From an uncultured Bacteroidales bacterium (GTDB taxonomy: Bacteria; Bacteroidota; Bacteroidia; Bacteroidales; UBA932): a DNA stretch of 51,075 bases. Of this stretch, positions 16,849 through 25,568 are shown one piece after another. Where the stretch lies: positions 1 through 51,075 of the forward strand of contig UQWT01000007.1 in assembly GCA_900544815.1 (NCBI GenBank), read 5' to 3'. Each line of letters starts with the position of its first letter. Within the stretch, counting starts at the first letter, position 1. A program made the translations under genes and the position numbers. A model generated the notes under the pieces. The model was given only the letters and a program-made list of their open reading frames with translations. It was not told where the DNA came from and ran no database searches.

Positions 16849-17958
16849 ATGAGAAAGATAGTTTTAACTTTAGCAGCCTTGTTCCTTTTTGGAGGAGTTG
16901 CTAATGCTCAGTATGAGTATAAATTTACCGTTGTAAAGGAGAACCCTGCAACACCTGTAAAGAATCAGGCAAGAACCGGCACATGCTGGTGCTTTGCAAC
17001 AACATCGTTAATGGAGTCTGAACTCCTTAGAATGGGGAAAGGTGAGTATGATCTTTCCGAAATGTACATTGTAAGAAAGGTGTACGAAGAGAGAATGGAT
17101 GACAACTATCTCCGCAGAGGAAATGGTAATTTGGGCCCGGGCGCTGTTTCTCACATGTTTCTTAAAGCAATGGGCAAATATGGTTTGATGCCTGATGTTG
17201 TTTACCCCGGTGTTGACGGCGGTTCGGGAAAGCATAACCATACAGCTTTACAATCATACGTAAATGAGAACAGCAAATTGGCCGTTGAGGCAAAGAAGAG
17301 GATGCCGGAGGCATTGAAGAAAGGTATTCTTGACGCATTTTTGGGTGAACTTCCTGCTTCTTTCAAATATGAGGGTAAGGAGTATACGCCTCAGTCATTC
17401 TATAAAAAACTTGGGCTTAATGCAGATGATTATGTAGAGATAACCAGTTTTACACATCATCCGTTCTATGAGAGAGTTCCATTGGAGATTCCTGATAACT
17501 TTGATCATGAACTATTCTACAATCTTCCTCTTAATGAGCTTATGGAGACTTTGGACTATGCCATTAACAACGGTTACACAGTTGCTTGGGATGGTGATGT
17601 AAGTGAAAGATCTTACGATTTTGCCAAAGGTATAGCTCTTATGACAGATGCAGATATCAAAGGTACCAAATCCATTAAAGAACGCTATGTTGAGACAGAT
17701 GTAGACCAAGCTCTAAGACAGAAGATGTTTGAGGATTTTACAACTACAGATGACCACCTTGAGCATATTACCGGTATAGCAAAAGACCAGGAGGGGGTTA
17801 AATATTACAAAACCAAAAACTCTTGGGGAACAGAGAGAGGCATTTATGAAGGATACCACTATATGTCTGAGAACTATGTAAAAGGTAAAACAATTGCAAT
17901 AATTTTACATAAGAATGCTATTCCTAAAGAGATAAAGAAAAAGTTAGGAATCAAATAG
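16849..17958 (+). CDS. Secreted C1B cysteine aminopeptidase-like protein, copy 2
   Basis: Paralogue of the preceding gene, 369 aa. It has a signal peptide (MRKIVLTLAALFLFGGVANA), the catalytic cysteine in ARTGTCWCFATTS, the histidine in DDHLEHITGIA and the asparagine in TKNSWGTERG. An upstream in-frame codon at 16822 lies inside the first gene and would spoil the signal peptide, so ATG 16849 is taken. The pair share ENPATPVKNQ/ANPVTPIKNQ openings and the TSFTHHPFYE block in the middle. The shared residues mark it as active. A role in peptide use outside the cell is likely; specificity is unknown. Confidence 0.87.
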   Translation: MRKIVLTLAALFLFGGVANAQYEYKFTVVKENPATPVKNQARTGTCWCFATTSLMESELLRMGKGEYDLSEMYIVRKVYEERMDDNYLRRGNGNLGPGAVSHMFLKAMGKYGLMPDVVYPGVDGGSGKHNHTALQSYVNENSKLAVEAKKRMPEALKKGILDAFLGELPASFKYEGKEYTPQSFYKKLGLNADDYVEITSFTHHPFYERVPLEIPDNFDHELFYNLPLNELMETLDYAINNGYTVAWDGDVSERSYDFAKGIALMTDADIKGTKSIKERYVETDVDQALRQKMFEDFTTTDDHLEHITGIAKDQEGVKYYKTKNSWGTERGIYEGYHYMSENYVKGKTIAIILHKNAIPKEIKKKLGIK

Positions 17959-17979
17959 GCATACTTTTGTTTACCATTA

Positions 17980-18087
17980 AGTAAGCGTTAAAAAATAAGT
18001 TGGTAAAGATTTAGCAGTATTTTTGAGAAAAGGAATATAGACCGAAAAGACAATTAAAGATTACCAAGTTATTCTTTAAGGATTACT
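17980..18087. repeat. 108-bp element with 27-bp terminal inverted repeats, copy A
   Basis: The left arm AGTAAGCGTTAAAAAATAAG and following TTGGTAA faces an imperfect reverse complement ending GGATTACT. It carries no ORF. Copy B at 31173 is the same length with about six differences. It lies 21 bp after the second peptidase gene's stop and ahead of its terminator. It looks like a MITE or a structured 3' UTR element. Confidence 0.75.
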
Positions 18088-18101
18088 AAAATACTTCAGT
18101 T

Positions 18102-18144
18102 GAGGGTGTATCAAACAAATAAGTTTGGTACGCCCTCTTTTTTT
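18102..18144 (+). terminator. Rho-independent terminator, GAGGGTG type
   Basis: GAGGGTGTATCAAAC pairs with GTTTGGTACGCCCTC around AAATAA, followed by TTTTTTT. It ends the tandem peptidase operon. Confidence 0.9.
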
Positions 18145-18197
18145 GAACGATTGTTCATTAACAGATAAAGCAGATAATAAAACACTCATAATTGTTG

Positions 18198-18205
18198 TAA
18201 ATTTG
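18198..18205 (+). promoter_or_regulatory. Promoter -7 element TAAATTTG of the GH3 gene
   Basis: TAnnTTTG match only 8 bp before the ATG at 18214, so the transcript would be nearly leaderless. Confidence 0.5.
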
Positions 18206-18213
18206 CACCCGTT

Positions 18214-20619
18214 ATGAGATACTTAAAGAGACTATTGGCAATAGCGGGTGTGTCGTTATTATTCGTAACCGCTGCCACAACATATACCCATGCAGATAAT
18301 AATCTGCTTCCCGACAAAAAAAATGTAGATTACAGAGATAATCCAAAGATTCGCCATCAGGCAGATTCTGTTCTTAGAACGCTCTCCATTAGAGAGAAGA
18401 TTGCGCAGATAATAATTATCGCATACCAAGTCAACGATTCGCAGAGGGTGAAAAATCTGCAAAACCGCCTCATTAAGGATGAAGGCCTTGGAGGTGTGAT
18501 AATCATGAACGACCCGTTAGATGGTGCAATAAAAAGGCTTAATGAGTTCCATGCAATGGCAAAGACGCCCCTGCTTGTTACCATAGACGGCGAGTGGGGT
18601 CTCTCCATGAGGTTTGACGAGATACCGGTATTTCCACGCCAGATGCAGTTAGGTGCATTAAGCTCAGATTCTCTTGTATATGAAGTTGGGAAGGCTTTTG
18701 GAGAGGAGTGTAACAAACTTAATATTCATGTAGATTTTGCACCGGACATAGATATAAACAACAATATAAATAATCCGGTAATAAACACACGTTCTTTTGG
18801 AGAAGACAGGGAGAAGGTGGCCAAATATGGCATTGCACTAAGCAAAGGGATGGCCTCCATGAACGTTGCAGGTTCTGCAAAGCATTTTCCGGGGCATGGG
18901 GATACAGATGTAGACTCTCATAAAGGGCTGCCGGTACTTAACTTTACAAAGAGCAGATTAGACAGTCTTGAACTATACCCTTTCAGACAGCTTATTGCAA
19001 ATGGCGTGGATATGGTCATGGTTGGTCATTTGGAGGTTAAGGCTTTGGATGAGACAGGCACCATCTCCTCTATATCGCGCAGAATCGTTACAGATCTTCT
19101 TAGAAACGAATACGGCTACGACGGAATTATCTGCACAGATGCTCTTGGAATGGATGGTGTGGCAAAGGCATCGGGGTTGGATCAGGCACACGTTGCATTA
19201 GAGGCATATAAGGCAGGTGTAGATATTCTTCTTATGCCTGAGGATGTAGAGAATACTTTGGATCTTATATCCAACGCCATGAAAAAGGGTGAGTTAAGTG
19301 AAGAGGAATTAGATGGTAAGGTTCTTAAAATGCTTATGCTAAAGGCAAGATGCGGGATGTTTGAAAAGAGCTACAGGCCGTTTGTAAGCAGATACAAACT
19401 TACAGAAAAGATGCAGAGCAAACACAATGAAGACCTTATAAAGGAGATTGGGGAGAAAAGTGTAACACTTCTCACAAACAGAGACAATCTGCTGCCGCTT
19501 GGCAATCTTAAAGGTAAAAAAGTTGGGGTAGTAGCTTTTGGAAACAAGGAGAAAAACAGCATGTTCAACAACTTTGTACAACACTACGTTGCCGCAGATT
19601 CGGCTCTTTTGGATTCAAAGGCAACGGTAGAGGATGTTGCAGCTGCCAAAAATGCTATGGGGCAAAAGGATATTGTAATATTTGCCTTTAACAATACAGA
19701 CAGCAGGCCATACAAAAATTACGGAATAGACTCCAAACAGTTTGATTTAATAACAAAATGGGCCGCAGAGCAGCCATCCGTTGCAGCTTATATGGGTTCT
19801 CCATACGCATACTCAAAGATTTGCAATGCAGACAACTTTAATTCTTTTATTGTTGGTTATCAATCCATAGACGCAAACAATCTTGCAACTGTAGAATCTA
19901 TTTTTGGGGCAATACCAACGGTTGGTGTCCTACCAGTAAGCACAGGCAACCTAAATGCGGGGGAATCTGTTATTCTTTCGGATAAAACAAGACCTGCATA
20001 CCGATTCTACCACAATACGGAGCCTGTAACATATACAGCTCCATTAATGCTGAAAGACAGATCGGCTTTAATTACCATATTGCCACTTGTCGGGAAGCTG
20101 ATTGATAATAACGAGTTCTCTGTTTTTACTGAGTTGGGGCAGATTTTAACGAATACAGAAGATTCCGAATCTAACAAGTCTCATAACAACTACGCAGTAA
20201 TAAACGGAGATCATGCAAAGATTCTCTTGTTGGATCTAATGTCTCACAGAAGCGGACTGCCTAACGTAAATGACTTAAAATTCATAGACAGCGGCAATGT
20301 AAGTAAGTTAGATATTGAGCAGCAAACAGAACCTGTCTTTAGCAATGCCAACATTTACTACCTAAGGTGTATTATTGACAAGTATTATAAAAGTGCAGAT
20401 GACACTATTAAAGATGAGGCAGACAATCTGTTTGAATTGATAGAGATGAATAACAGTGCTGTAGACAAGAACGGGAATATTACCACAACTGCAAAAGATT
20501 TGGAGAAATTCCTGTTTACCATAGACAACAACGGGAAATATGCGGGGAAACAGGTATTTTCACCAAAAACTGCAAAACTTCTTAAAGACCTGTTGATCTA
20601 CTACATGCCTTCTCTATGA
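18214..20619 (+). CDS. GH3 NagZ-like hydrolase with a degenerate, shortened serine-hydrolase domain
   Basis: The N-terminal half is a GH3 glycosidase of the NagZ type. The loop KHFPGHGDTDVDSH near residue 222 carries the His-Asp acid/base pair and ICTDALGMDG near 304 the nucleophile, suggesting release of GlcNAc from muropeptides. A signal peptide or anchor is at the N-terminus. Residues 390-580 form the second GH3-type domain. From about 600 the sequence matches the start of a penicillin-binding/beta-lactamase-like domain (SHRSGLP near 675), as in Bacteroidales GH3-serine hydrolase fusions, but the expected SxxK is replaced (DRSALIT) and the protein stops about 190 residues into it. The second domain is therefore probably inactive. 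The 3' end abuts an MFS remnant. Confidence 0.82.
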   Translation: MRYLKRLLAIAGVSLLFVTAATTYTHADNNLLPDKKNVDYRDNPKIRHQADSVLRTLSIREKIAQIIIIAYQVNDSQRVKNLQNRLIKDEGLGGVIIMNDPLDGAIKRLNEFHAMAKTPLLVTIDGEWGLSMRFDEIPVFPRQMQLGALSSDSLVYEVGKAFGEECNKLNIHVDFAPDIDINNNINNPVINTRSFGEDREKVAKYGIALSKGMASMNVAGSAKHFPGHGDTDVDSHKGLPVLNFTKSRLDSLELYPFRQLIANGVDMVMVGHLEVKALDETGTISSISRRIVTDLLRNEYGYDGIICTDALGMDGVAKASGLDQAHVALEAYKAGVDILLMPEDVENTLDLISNAMKKGELSEEELDGKVLKMLMLKARCGMFEKSYRPFVSRYKLTEKMQSKHNEDLIKEIGEKSVTLLTNRDNLLPLGNLKGKKVGVVAFGNKEKNSMFNNFVQHYVAADSALLDSKATVEDVAAAKNAMGQKDIVIFAFNNTDSRPYKNYGIDSKQFDLITKWAAEQPSVAAYMGSPYAYSKICNADNFNSFIVGYQSIDANNLATVESIFGAIPTVGVLPVSTGNLNAGESVILSDKTRPAYRFYHNTEPVTYTAPLMLKDRSALITILPLVGKLIDNNEFSVFTELGQILTNTEDSESNKSHNNYAVINGDHAKILLLDLMSHRSGLPNVNDLKFIDSGNVSKLDIEQQTEPVFSNANIYYLRCIIDKYYKSADDTIKDEADNLFELIEMNNSAVDKNGNITTTAKDLEKFLFTIDNNGKYAGKQVFSPKTAKLLKDLLIYYMPSL
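18307..18317 (-). repeat. Exact copy of 11-mer TTGTCGGGAAG (minus strand)
   Basis: Inside the GH3 gene, read there as Leu-Pro-Asp-Lys. Confidence 0.75.
20087..20097 (+). repeat. Exact copy of 11-mer TTGTCGGGAAG
   Basis: Inside the GH3 gene, read as Leu-Val-Gly-Lys, a different frame from the copies in tamB and queE. Confidence 0.75.
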
Positions 20620-20902
20620 TTCTTTCTCAGACTTCTTATGGCTAATGGAGCAACTATCAGCACAACAATAAGATTAAAGAGAATTGCTATAGGGAAAGAG
20701 GTATAATTGCCATTATTGAAAAAAGTACCGCAGCACCGGATATAAGCAACCATTTATATCCAAACTTGTCCATTACAGGTCCAAAAATCAATGTGCCCAC
20801 AATAATACCGGCAGACATTATTGACGCCAAGATATTGGCATTGGGATAAATTTCATTAAGTGGAGGTAGCAGAACTCCCAAAGCTAACGCCAAAGCCACA
20901 TA
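20601..20902 (-). pseudogene. MFS transporter remnant with large internal deletion
   Basis: After the corA stop codon the minus strand encodes an MFS N-terminal part: one helix (ALGVLLPPLNE), then GPVMDKFGYKWLLISGAAV, the loop motif between helices 2 and 3. The frame stops at 20687. In another frame the sequence continues FPIAILFNLIVVLIVAPLAI and RSLRKN, typical of the last MFS helix and tail, to a stop at 20601. A normal MFS protein is about 400 aa, so about 300 residues are missing. The end runs into the 3' end of the convergent GH3 gene. This is a clear relic; the transported substrate is unknown. Confidence 0.75.
20878..20900 (-). repeat. Hexamer array (RGCKTT) at the corA/MFS-remnant junction
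   Basis: The minus strand reads GTGGCTTTGGCGTTAGCTTT, the same hexamer type that bounds the intergenic elements from 27 kb onward. Here it is translated as Ala-Leu repeats at the start of the MFS remnant. Confidence 0.4.
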
Positions 20903-21853
20903 TCAGTTCATCATCTTTCTCTTCTTAAATACAAAGGATGCAGCAAATACAGAGAGCAACATAACCGCTATTACCAATACAAAATCCCAATTACTGTCTA
21001 ACAGCGGCAACTTTACATTCATTCCAAAGATTCCGGATATAAGTGTAGGCGGCATAAAAAGCAGTGATACAAAGGTAAGCACCTTCATTATTTTGTTCTG
21101 GTCCAAGTTAATTAGACCTAAAACTGTATTCTGCAGATATTCAAGCCTTTCAAAGCTAAAATTTGTATGGTTAAGCAACGAGCCTATATCTTTTATTATT
21201 ACGTTTAGCTTTGCATGTACATCACGCGGGAACTTGTCTGATTTTAGTATAGAGGAGATCATTCGCTGCTTATCTACAATATTCTCTCTTACAATCATTG
21301 TGTTCTCCTGCAACTGGTTAATATCCAACAGAAAGTCCTCATTTACATTCTCTCCCAAACTTACTCTCTTACTAAACTGTGCAATCTCCTTTGCCATAAG
21401 CTCAATCATATCTGCATCCAGATCTATTCTGTTCTCCAATATTGCAACAAGAATATGATATCCGGTTGGGAAGAGCTTGCTCATATTCCCCAATCTTCTT
21501 TGCAGATCTGTAAAAGTACGCAACGGCACCTGTCTTATTGTAACGAGAATACCCTCCGATAGGATAAACGAAACAGCCTCCATAGAGTAGTTGTCGGGAC
21601 CCGGAATAAGAAAGTTTGTATTGGCAAATATGGTTGTGTCTGTCTCTGAATATCTCGATGATGACTCAATCTCCTCTGCCGTGGCCCTGCTCTGCAAAGT
21701 TGTATCGAGAAATGCCTCTACACCTCTTTTTTCCTCGCCCGTGGGTTCAAACAGATCTACCCAAAGTACATCATCAAATCCCAATTCGTCGAGATCCAAA
21801 AGATTAGACGAGGTCTGAATCTGTCCTTTCTGTTTATAGAAAATCTCTATCAT
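20903..21853 (-). CDS. corA: CorA-type magnesium/divalent cation channel
   Basis: A pentameric inner-membrane Mg2+ channel, 316 aa. The long cytoplasmic N-terminal domain is followed by two C-terminal helices; the first ends in the selectivity signature GMN (SGIFGMNVKLP) and the second is VLVIAVMLLSVFAASFVF, with a basic tail KKRKMMN. All family hallmarks are intact. The stop codon is directly followed in the same frame by the MFS remnant. mntP lies 67 bp upstream on the same strand, so the two metal transport genes may be co-expressed. Confidence 0.93.
   Translation of the reverse strand: MIEIFYKQKGQIQTSSNLLDLDELGFDDVLWVDLFEPTGEEKRGVEAFLDTTLQSRATAEEIESSSRYSETDTTIFANTNFLIPGPDNYSMEAVSFILSEGILVTIRQVPLRTFTDLQRRLGNMSKLFPTGYHILVAILENRIDLDADMIELMAKEIAQFSKRVSLGENVNEDFLLDINQLQENTMIVRENIVDKQRMISSILKSDKFPRDVHAKLNVIIKDIGSLLNHTNFSFERLEYLQNTVLGLINLDQNKIMKVLTFVSLLFMPPTLISGIFGMNVKLPLLDSNWDFVLVIAVMLLSVFAASFVFKKRKMMN
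21591..21601 (+). repeat. Variant 11-mer (TTGTCGGGACC)
   Basis: Two-base variant inside corA, keeping TTGTCGGGA. Confidence 0.35.
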
Positions 21854-21920
21854 AAGCCACCTCCTTTGTTAATTATTCAGGGACACGCGCACAACGCTGT
21901 GCAAAGTTATAAAAAATACT

Positions 21921-22496
21921 CTAAAAACAGAGATGCTCTACAAGAATCTTAATACCAATCGCCACCAAAATCACACTACCGGCTATCTCTGCCTTTTTTC
22001 CAATCTTGGTACCAAGTGTCTGCCCCCATTTTACACCTATGTATGACGCCAGTGCAGTTATGGCTGCAGTTGATAAAACAGCAAAACAAATCTTTAGCGC
22101 AGGAAGCATCATAAATGCAAGTGAAACGCCAACAGCTACGGCATCTATACTTGTTGCCACAGCAAGCATTAAGAGCCTTTTCAATTTAAGGAAATCTGCC
22201 GTCTGTTCATCATCATCCTCTTTATGGCGTGCCCCCTCATATACCATTTTAACACCAAGATAGAGCAGTATTACAAAGGCAATCCAATGGTCCCACTCAT
22301 TTATGAAGGAGGCAAAGAATGTTCCGGCTGCCCAACCGGCAAAGAGAAACATAGCCTGGAGTATTCCAAAGACAGAGATAACTTTTACCCTTTGGAAGGA
22401 TATCATTTGTGGAGTCTGCATTCCCCCGCTTATGGAGACAGCAAATGTATCAAAGCAAAGGCCTACAGCCAAAAGTACCAGTTCTAAATATGTCAT
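21921..22496 (-). CDS. mntP: Manganese efflux pump MntP
   Basis: Six-helix Mn2+ exporter, about 191 aa from the ATG at 22496. The family's acidic helix motif FDTFAVSISGG is in the first helix and the matching ATSIDAVAVGVSLA in the second half. An upstream in-frame codon at 22553 exists, but a terminator hairpin (22521-22551) lies between it and 22496, so the shorter start is taken. It is upstream of corA on the same strand. In other bacteria mntP is controlled by a yybP riboswitch or MntR; no such riboswitch is apparent in the short leader. Confidence 0.9.
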   Translation of the reverse strand: MTYLELVLLAVGLCFDTFAVSISGGMQTPQMISFQRVKVISVFGILQAMFLFAGWAAGTFFASFINEWDHWIAFVILLYLGVKMVYEGARHKEDDDEQTADFLKLKRLLMLAVATSIDAVAVGVSLAFMMLPALKICFAVLSTAAITALASYIGVKWGQTLGTKIGKKAEIAGSVILVAIGIKILVEHLCF

Positions 22497-22520
22497 TAAC
22501 CAATAATATAAAGACCAAAA

Positions 22521-22551
22521 GAGGGTGACCAAAAAGAAATTGTTCACCCTC
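22521..22551 (-). terminator. Terminator of the symporter operon, GAGGGTG type
   Basis: GAGGGTGA pairs with TCACCCTC; on the minus strand TTTTGGTCTTT follows. It separates the MurNAc operon from mntP. Confidence 0.75.
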
Positions 22552-22558
22552 ATATTAT

Positions 22559-22627
22559 AGTAACAAGAAAAAAATAAGTTACCTAAGATTAAGAGAGTAT
22601 TTTAGAGGATATATCTCTTATTTTACT
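22559..22627. repeat. Partial, divergent copy (D) of the 108-bp element family
   Basis: It begins AGTAACAAGAAAAAAATAAG and shares about 55 bp with copy C at 48602, including GATTAAGA...TATTTT. The right end runs over the stop codon of the symporter gene and ends TTTTACT. It is shorter than the full copies. Confidence 0.5.
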
Positions 22628-24078
22628 GCAGCAGATTTTCTAAATAGCAACAGTCCCACAAATGTAAGCAGAGCACAGACTGCTATCAAAGAGAAACCAA
22701 AGCTGAATACGAATTTCTCAAGGATGAAACAGATGACAGGTGCAGCAATACACACAACAGGGACAGCTTTGTCTACAACTTTTATCTTGGTAAACATACC
22801 AAAAAGGAAGAGACCTAAAAGAGGTCCGTATGTATATGCGGCAATCTGGTAAACCATATTGATTACAGCATCATTCTTAACCATATTAAAGAACATGATA
22901 AGTACCACGAAGAGTACAGCCATAATCAAAAGCACTGTTTTACGTACACTCTCCTTTTTCTTGTCATCCCACTCTTTTCTCTTGTCCATACCAACAATAT
23001 CTATACAGGTTGATGTTGTAAGGGATGTTAGAGCGTTTGCACACGTTGGATACGCTGCAGAGATAAGCCCCACAAAGAATATGACACCAACTACAGGTTT
23101 AAGGCTGAACGCAACAGTAGGGAAGATCTTGTCTGCCTCAACCTTTCCTGCAACAGAGGTGATCCCCTCCAACAATCCGCCATGCTGCTGGATATATATG
23201 GCTAAGACGGCTCCAAGAATAAGGAACAGAAGATTCATAGGTATCATCATGATCACAGATGTAAACACATTCTTCTGAGCCTCTCTTATATTTTTACAAC
23301 TCAAAGATTTCTGCATCATCGCCTGATCCAAACCGGTCATTGCAACAGGTATGAGGACACCGCTAAGGAATCTCTTCATCCAGTTTGTTGCAGTAGACGG
23401 ATCTGTGTCAAACACCTTTGAGTATTCGCTACTATGAACATTTACAAACATATCTGTAAAGCTCCACCCCATCTCTTTGCATATAAAGAAAACAGAGACA
23501 ACAACTGCAACAATCATAAATGTTGTCTGAATGGTATCTGTCCAGATAATGGTCTTTACACCACCCTTCATTGTGTACAGAATCGCCAATATTACAAAAA
23601 CTGCGGCAGCAACCCAAAACGGTATTCCAATCTCTTTAAGCACAAAATTGTACAGGACAAAAATCACAAGGAAGGTTCTTACAGTAGCTCCAAGAAGACG
23701 CGATACTATAAAAAAGGATGCTCCTGTTTTATAACTGTAATTACCAAATCTGTTATCCAGATATGTGTAAATGGATGTAAGATTCATCTTGTAATAGAGC
23801 GGGAGCAATAGAAGTGCAATAATTGCGTAACCTATTATCATACCCAACAACATTGGGAGATAGAAAAATTTCTCATTGTAGACATTGCCCGGAACAGACA
23901 TAAAAGATACTCCGGACAGCGACGCTCCAATCATTCCATAGGCAACTAAAAACCAGTTGGATTTTTTATTACCTGTGAAATATGACTGATTGTCTGCCTT
24001 TCGAGATGTAATGAACGCTATACCAAAAAGTAACAAGGTATAGAGCAGAAAGGTGATTAAAAGTACAGTTGCATTCAT
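22618..24078 (-). CDS. Sodium/solute symporter, probable MurNAc transporter (MurT-like)
   Basis: A 486-residue member of the sodium:solute symporter family with about 13 hydrophobic helices; SFMSVPGNVYNEKF, GVKTIIWTDTIQ and YPTCANALTSLTTS fit the family core. The cargo is inferred from context: it is the last gene of a leftward set containing a BadF-type sugar kinase, murQ and recR, with 30 bp to recR. In Tannerella forsythia an SSF-type transporter (MurT) next to a MurNAc kinase and MurQ imports MurNAc without phosphorylation, the same trio as here. A sialic acid or hexose substrate is the main alternative. Confidence 0.75.
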   Translation of the reverse strand: MNATVLLITFLLYTLLLFGIAFITSRKADNQSYFTGNKKSNWFLVAYGMIGASLSGVSFMSVPGNVYNEKFFYLPMLLGMIIGYAIIALLLLPLYYKMNLTSIYTYLDNRFGNYSYKTGASFFIVSRLLGATVRTFLVIFVLYNFVLKEIGIPFWVAAAVFVILAILYTMKGGVKTIIWTDTIQTTFMIVAVVVSVFFICKEMGWSFTDMFVNVHSSEYSKVFDTDPSTATNWMKRFLSGVLIPVAMTGLDQAMMQKSLSCKNIREAQKNVFTSVIMMIPMNLLFLILGAVLAIYIQQHGGLLEGITSVAGKVEADKIFPTVAFSLKPVVGVIFFVGLISAAYPTCANALTSLTTSTCIDIVGMDKRKEWDDKKKESVRKTVLLIMAVLFVVLIMFFNMVKNDAVINMVYQIAAYTYGPLLGLFLFGMFTKIKVVDKAVPVVCIAAPVICFILEKFVFSFGFSLIAVCALLTFVGLLLFRKSAAVK

Positions 24079-24108
24079 CTGTTGTTATGTTTATTAGATT
24101 GTGTTTTA

Positions 24109-24723
24109 TTAAATTTTAAAGGGCTGCCTGTTCTGTATGGATTTACCGAGTGTAAGCTCGTCTGTATACTCCAAATCATCTCCAAAGCCAACGCCTCGAG
24201 CTATAGTTGTAATTTTTATATCGAACTGAGCCAACCTCTTAAAAATATAGAAAGAGGTAGTTTCCCCCTCCATGCCGGTATTGAGAGCCAGCACCACCTC
24301 CCTTATCTCTCCCTCACCAACTCTTTCAACAAGCCTGTCTATGGTAAGGTCACTTGGCCCTATCCCATCCATAGGTGATATGATTCCGCCCAAGACATGG
24401 TAAAGCCCATTGAACTGCCGGGTATTTTCCAAACTTAAGACATCCCGTATACTCTCAACCACACACACCACTGCTCTATCTCTCTTTGGATTGGAACAGA
24501 CAGGACAGACTGTACTATCTGAAATCATATTGCATTCACTACAATACTTTACCTCATTTCTGAGCCGAGTAAAGGTATTAGAAAAGCGGTTGACCTTCTC
24601 TACAGGTTGTTTTAAAAGATGCAAGGCCAAGCGTAGAGCCGTCTTACGGCCAACACCCGGCAACGATGCAAATTCATCAACGGCATCCTCCAAAAGCTTG
24701 GATGAATAGTTGTTGTCTCTCAA
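24109..24723 (-). CDS. recR: Recombination protein RecR
   Basis: Acts with RecF and RecO to load RecA at gaps. It shows the N-terminal helix-hairpin-helix FASLPGVGRKTALRLALHLL, the four-cysteine zinc finger (YCSECNMISD, CPVCSNPKRD) and the Toprim domain starting VVCVVESIRDVL with HVLGGIISPMDGIGP. The length of 204 aa is standard. The oddity is location: it sits between murQ (7 bp upstream) and the symporter gene (30 bp downstream), inside an amino-sugar operon. Confidence 0.95.
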   Translation of the reverse strand: MRDNNYSSKLLEDAVDEFASLPGVGRKTALRLALHLLKQPVEKVNRFSNTFTRLRNEVKYCSECNMISDSTVCPVCSNPKRDRAVVCVVESIRDVLSLENTRQFNGLYHVLGGIISPMDGIGPSDLTIDRLVERVGEGEIREVVLALNTGMEGETTSFYIFKRLAQFDIKITTIARGVGFGDDLEYTDELTLGKSIQNRQPFKI

Positions 24724-24730
24724 ATTTTAT

Positions 24731-25543
24731 TTACTTTGTTGAGTTATAATAGTCTACAGCTTTCCTTACAGAGCCGTGCTCCAAAAGGAGTTTCTTGGCA
24801 AACTCGTAATCCTCTATCTTTGCCTCATCCATAATCATCCTTGTACCTCTATCTACCAACTTAGCATTGGAGAGCTGCATATCCACCATCTTATTACCCT
24901 TTACATGCCCCATTCTAACCATTGTAGAGGTAGAGATCATATTAAGGATAAGCTTCTGTGCTGTACCAGATTTCATTCGAGTACTGCCGGTAACAAACTC
25001 GGGACCCACAACAGCAACTATTGGAATATCAACCTCTTTTGTAACAGGAGCATCAGGATTACAGGTAATGCAACCTGTTAGCATTCCATGCTTTCTTGCC
25101 TCTCTGCAGACACCTATAACGTATGGTGTTGTACCGGAAGCAGCAATACCCACAACAACGTCATTGGCTGTTGGATTAAACGGTTGCAGGTCTCTCCAAC
25201 CACCCTCTAAATCATCCTCTGCATTCTCTACAGCCTTTCTTATTGCAGTATCCCCACCTGCTATGAGACCAATTATAAGGTTAAAAGGGGCACCATATGT
25301 AGGAGGTATCTCAGAAGCATCCAAAATGCCAAGGCGGCCGCTGGTACCGGCTCCCAAGTAAAACAATCTTCCGCCCCTCTTCATTCTCTCAACAATACCC
25401 TCAACAAGCTTTTCAATCTGAGGTATGCATTTCTCTATTGCATATGGGACATTCTTGTCCTCGTTGTTCATCCCTTCCAACAGTTCCCTAACGGACATTT
25501 TGTCCAAATTGGAATAGTTTGATGACTGTTCGGTTATCTTCAT
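24731..25543 (-). CDS. murQ: N-acetylmuramic acid 6-phosphate etherase MurQ
   Basis: Cleaves the lactyl ether of MurNAc-6-phosphate to give GlcNAc-6-phosphate and D-lactate. The SIS-fold sugar-phosphate site is YLGAGTSGRLG. The catalytic glutamates known from E. coli (E83, E114) correspond to ILDASEIPPT and AVENAEDDL. The signature TGSTRMKSGTAQK is complete. 270 aa, typical of Bacteroidales forms. It lies 25 bp downstream of the kinase and 7 bp upstream of recR, so it is translated from the same message. Confidence 0.94.
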   Translation of the reverse strand: MKITEQSSNYSNLDKMSVRELLEGMNNEDKNVPYAIEKCIPQIEKLVEGIVERMKRGGRLFYLGAGTSGRLGILDASEIPPTYGAPFNLIIGLIAGGDTAIRKAVENAEDDLEGGWRDLQPFNPTANDVVVGIAASGTTPYVIGVCREARKHGMLTGCITCNPDAPVTKEVDIPIVAVVGPEFVTGSTRMKSGTAQKLILNMISTSTMVRMGHVKGNKMVDMQLSNAKLVDRGTRMIMDEAKIEDYEFAKKLLLEHGSVRKAVDYYNSTK

Positions 25544-25568
25544 CGTATTTTGTAATATTATAGTTAAA

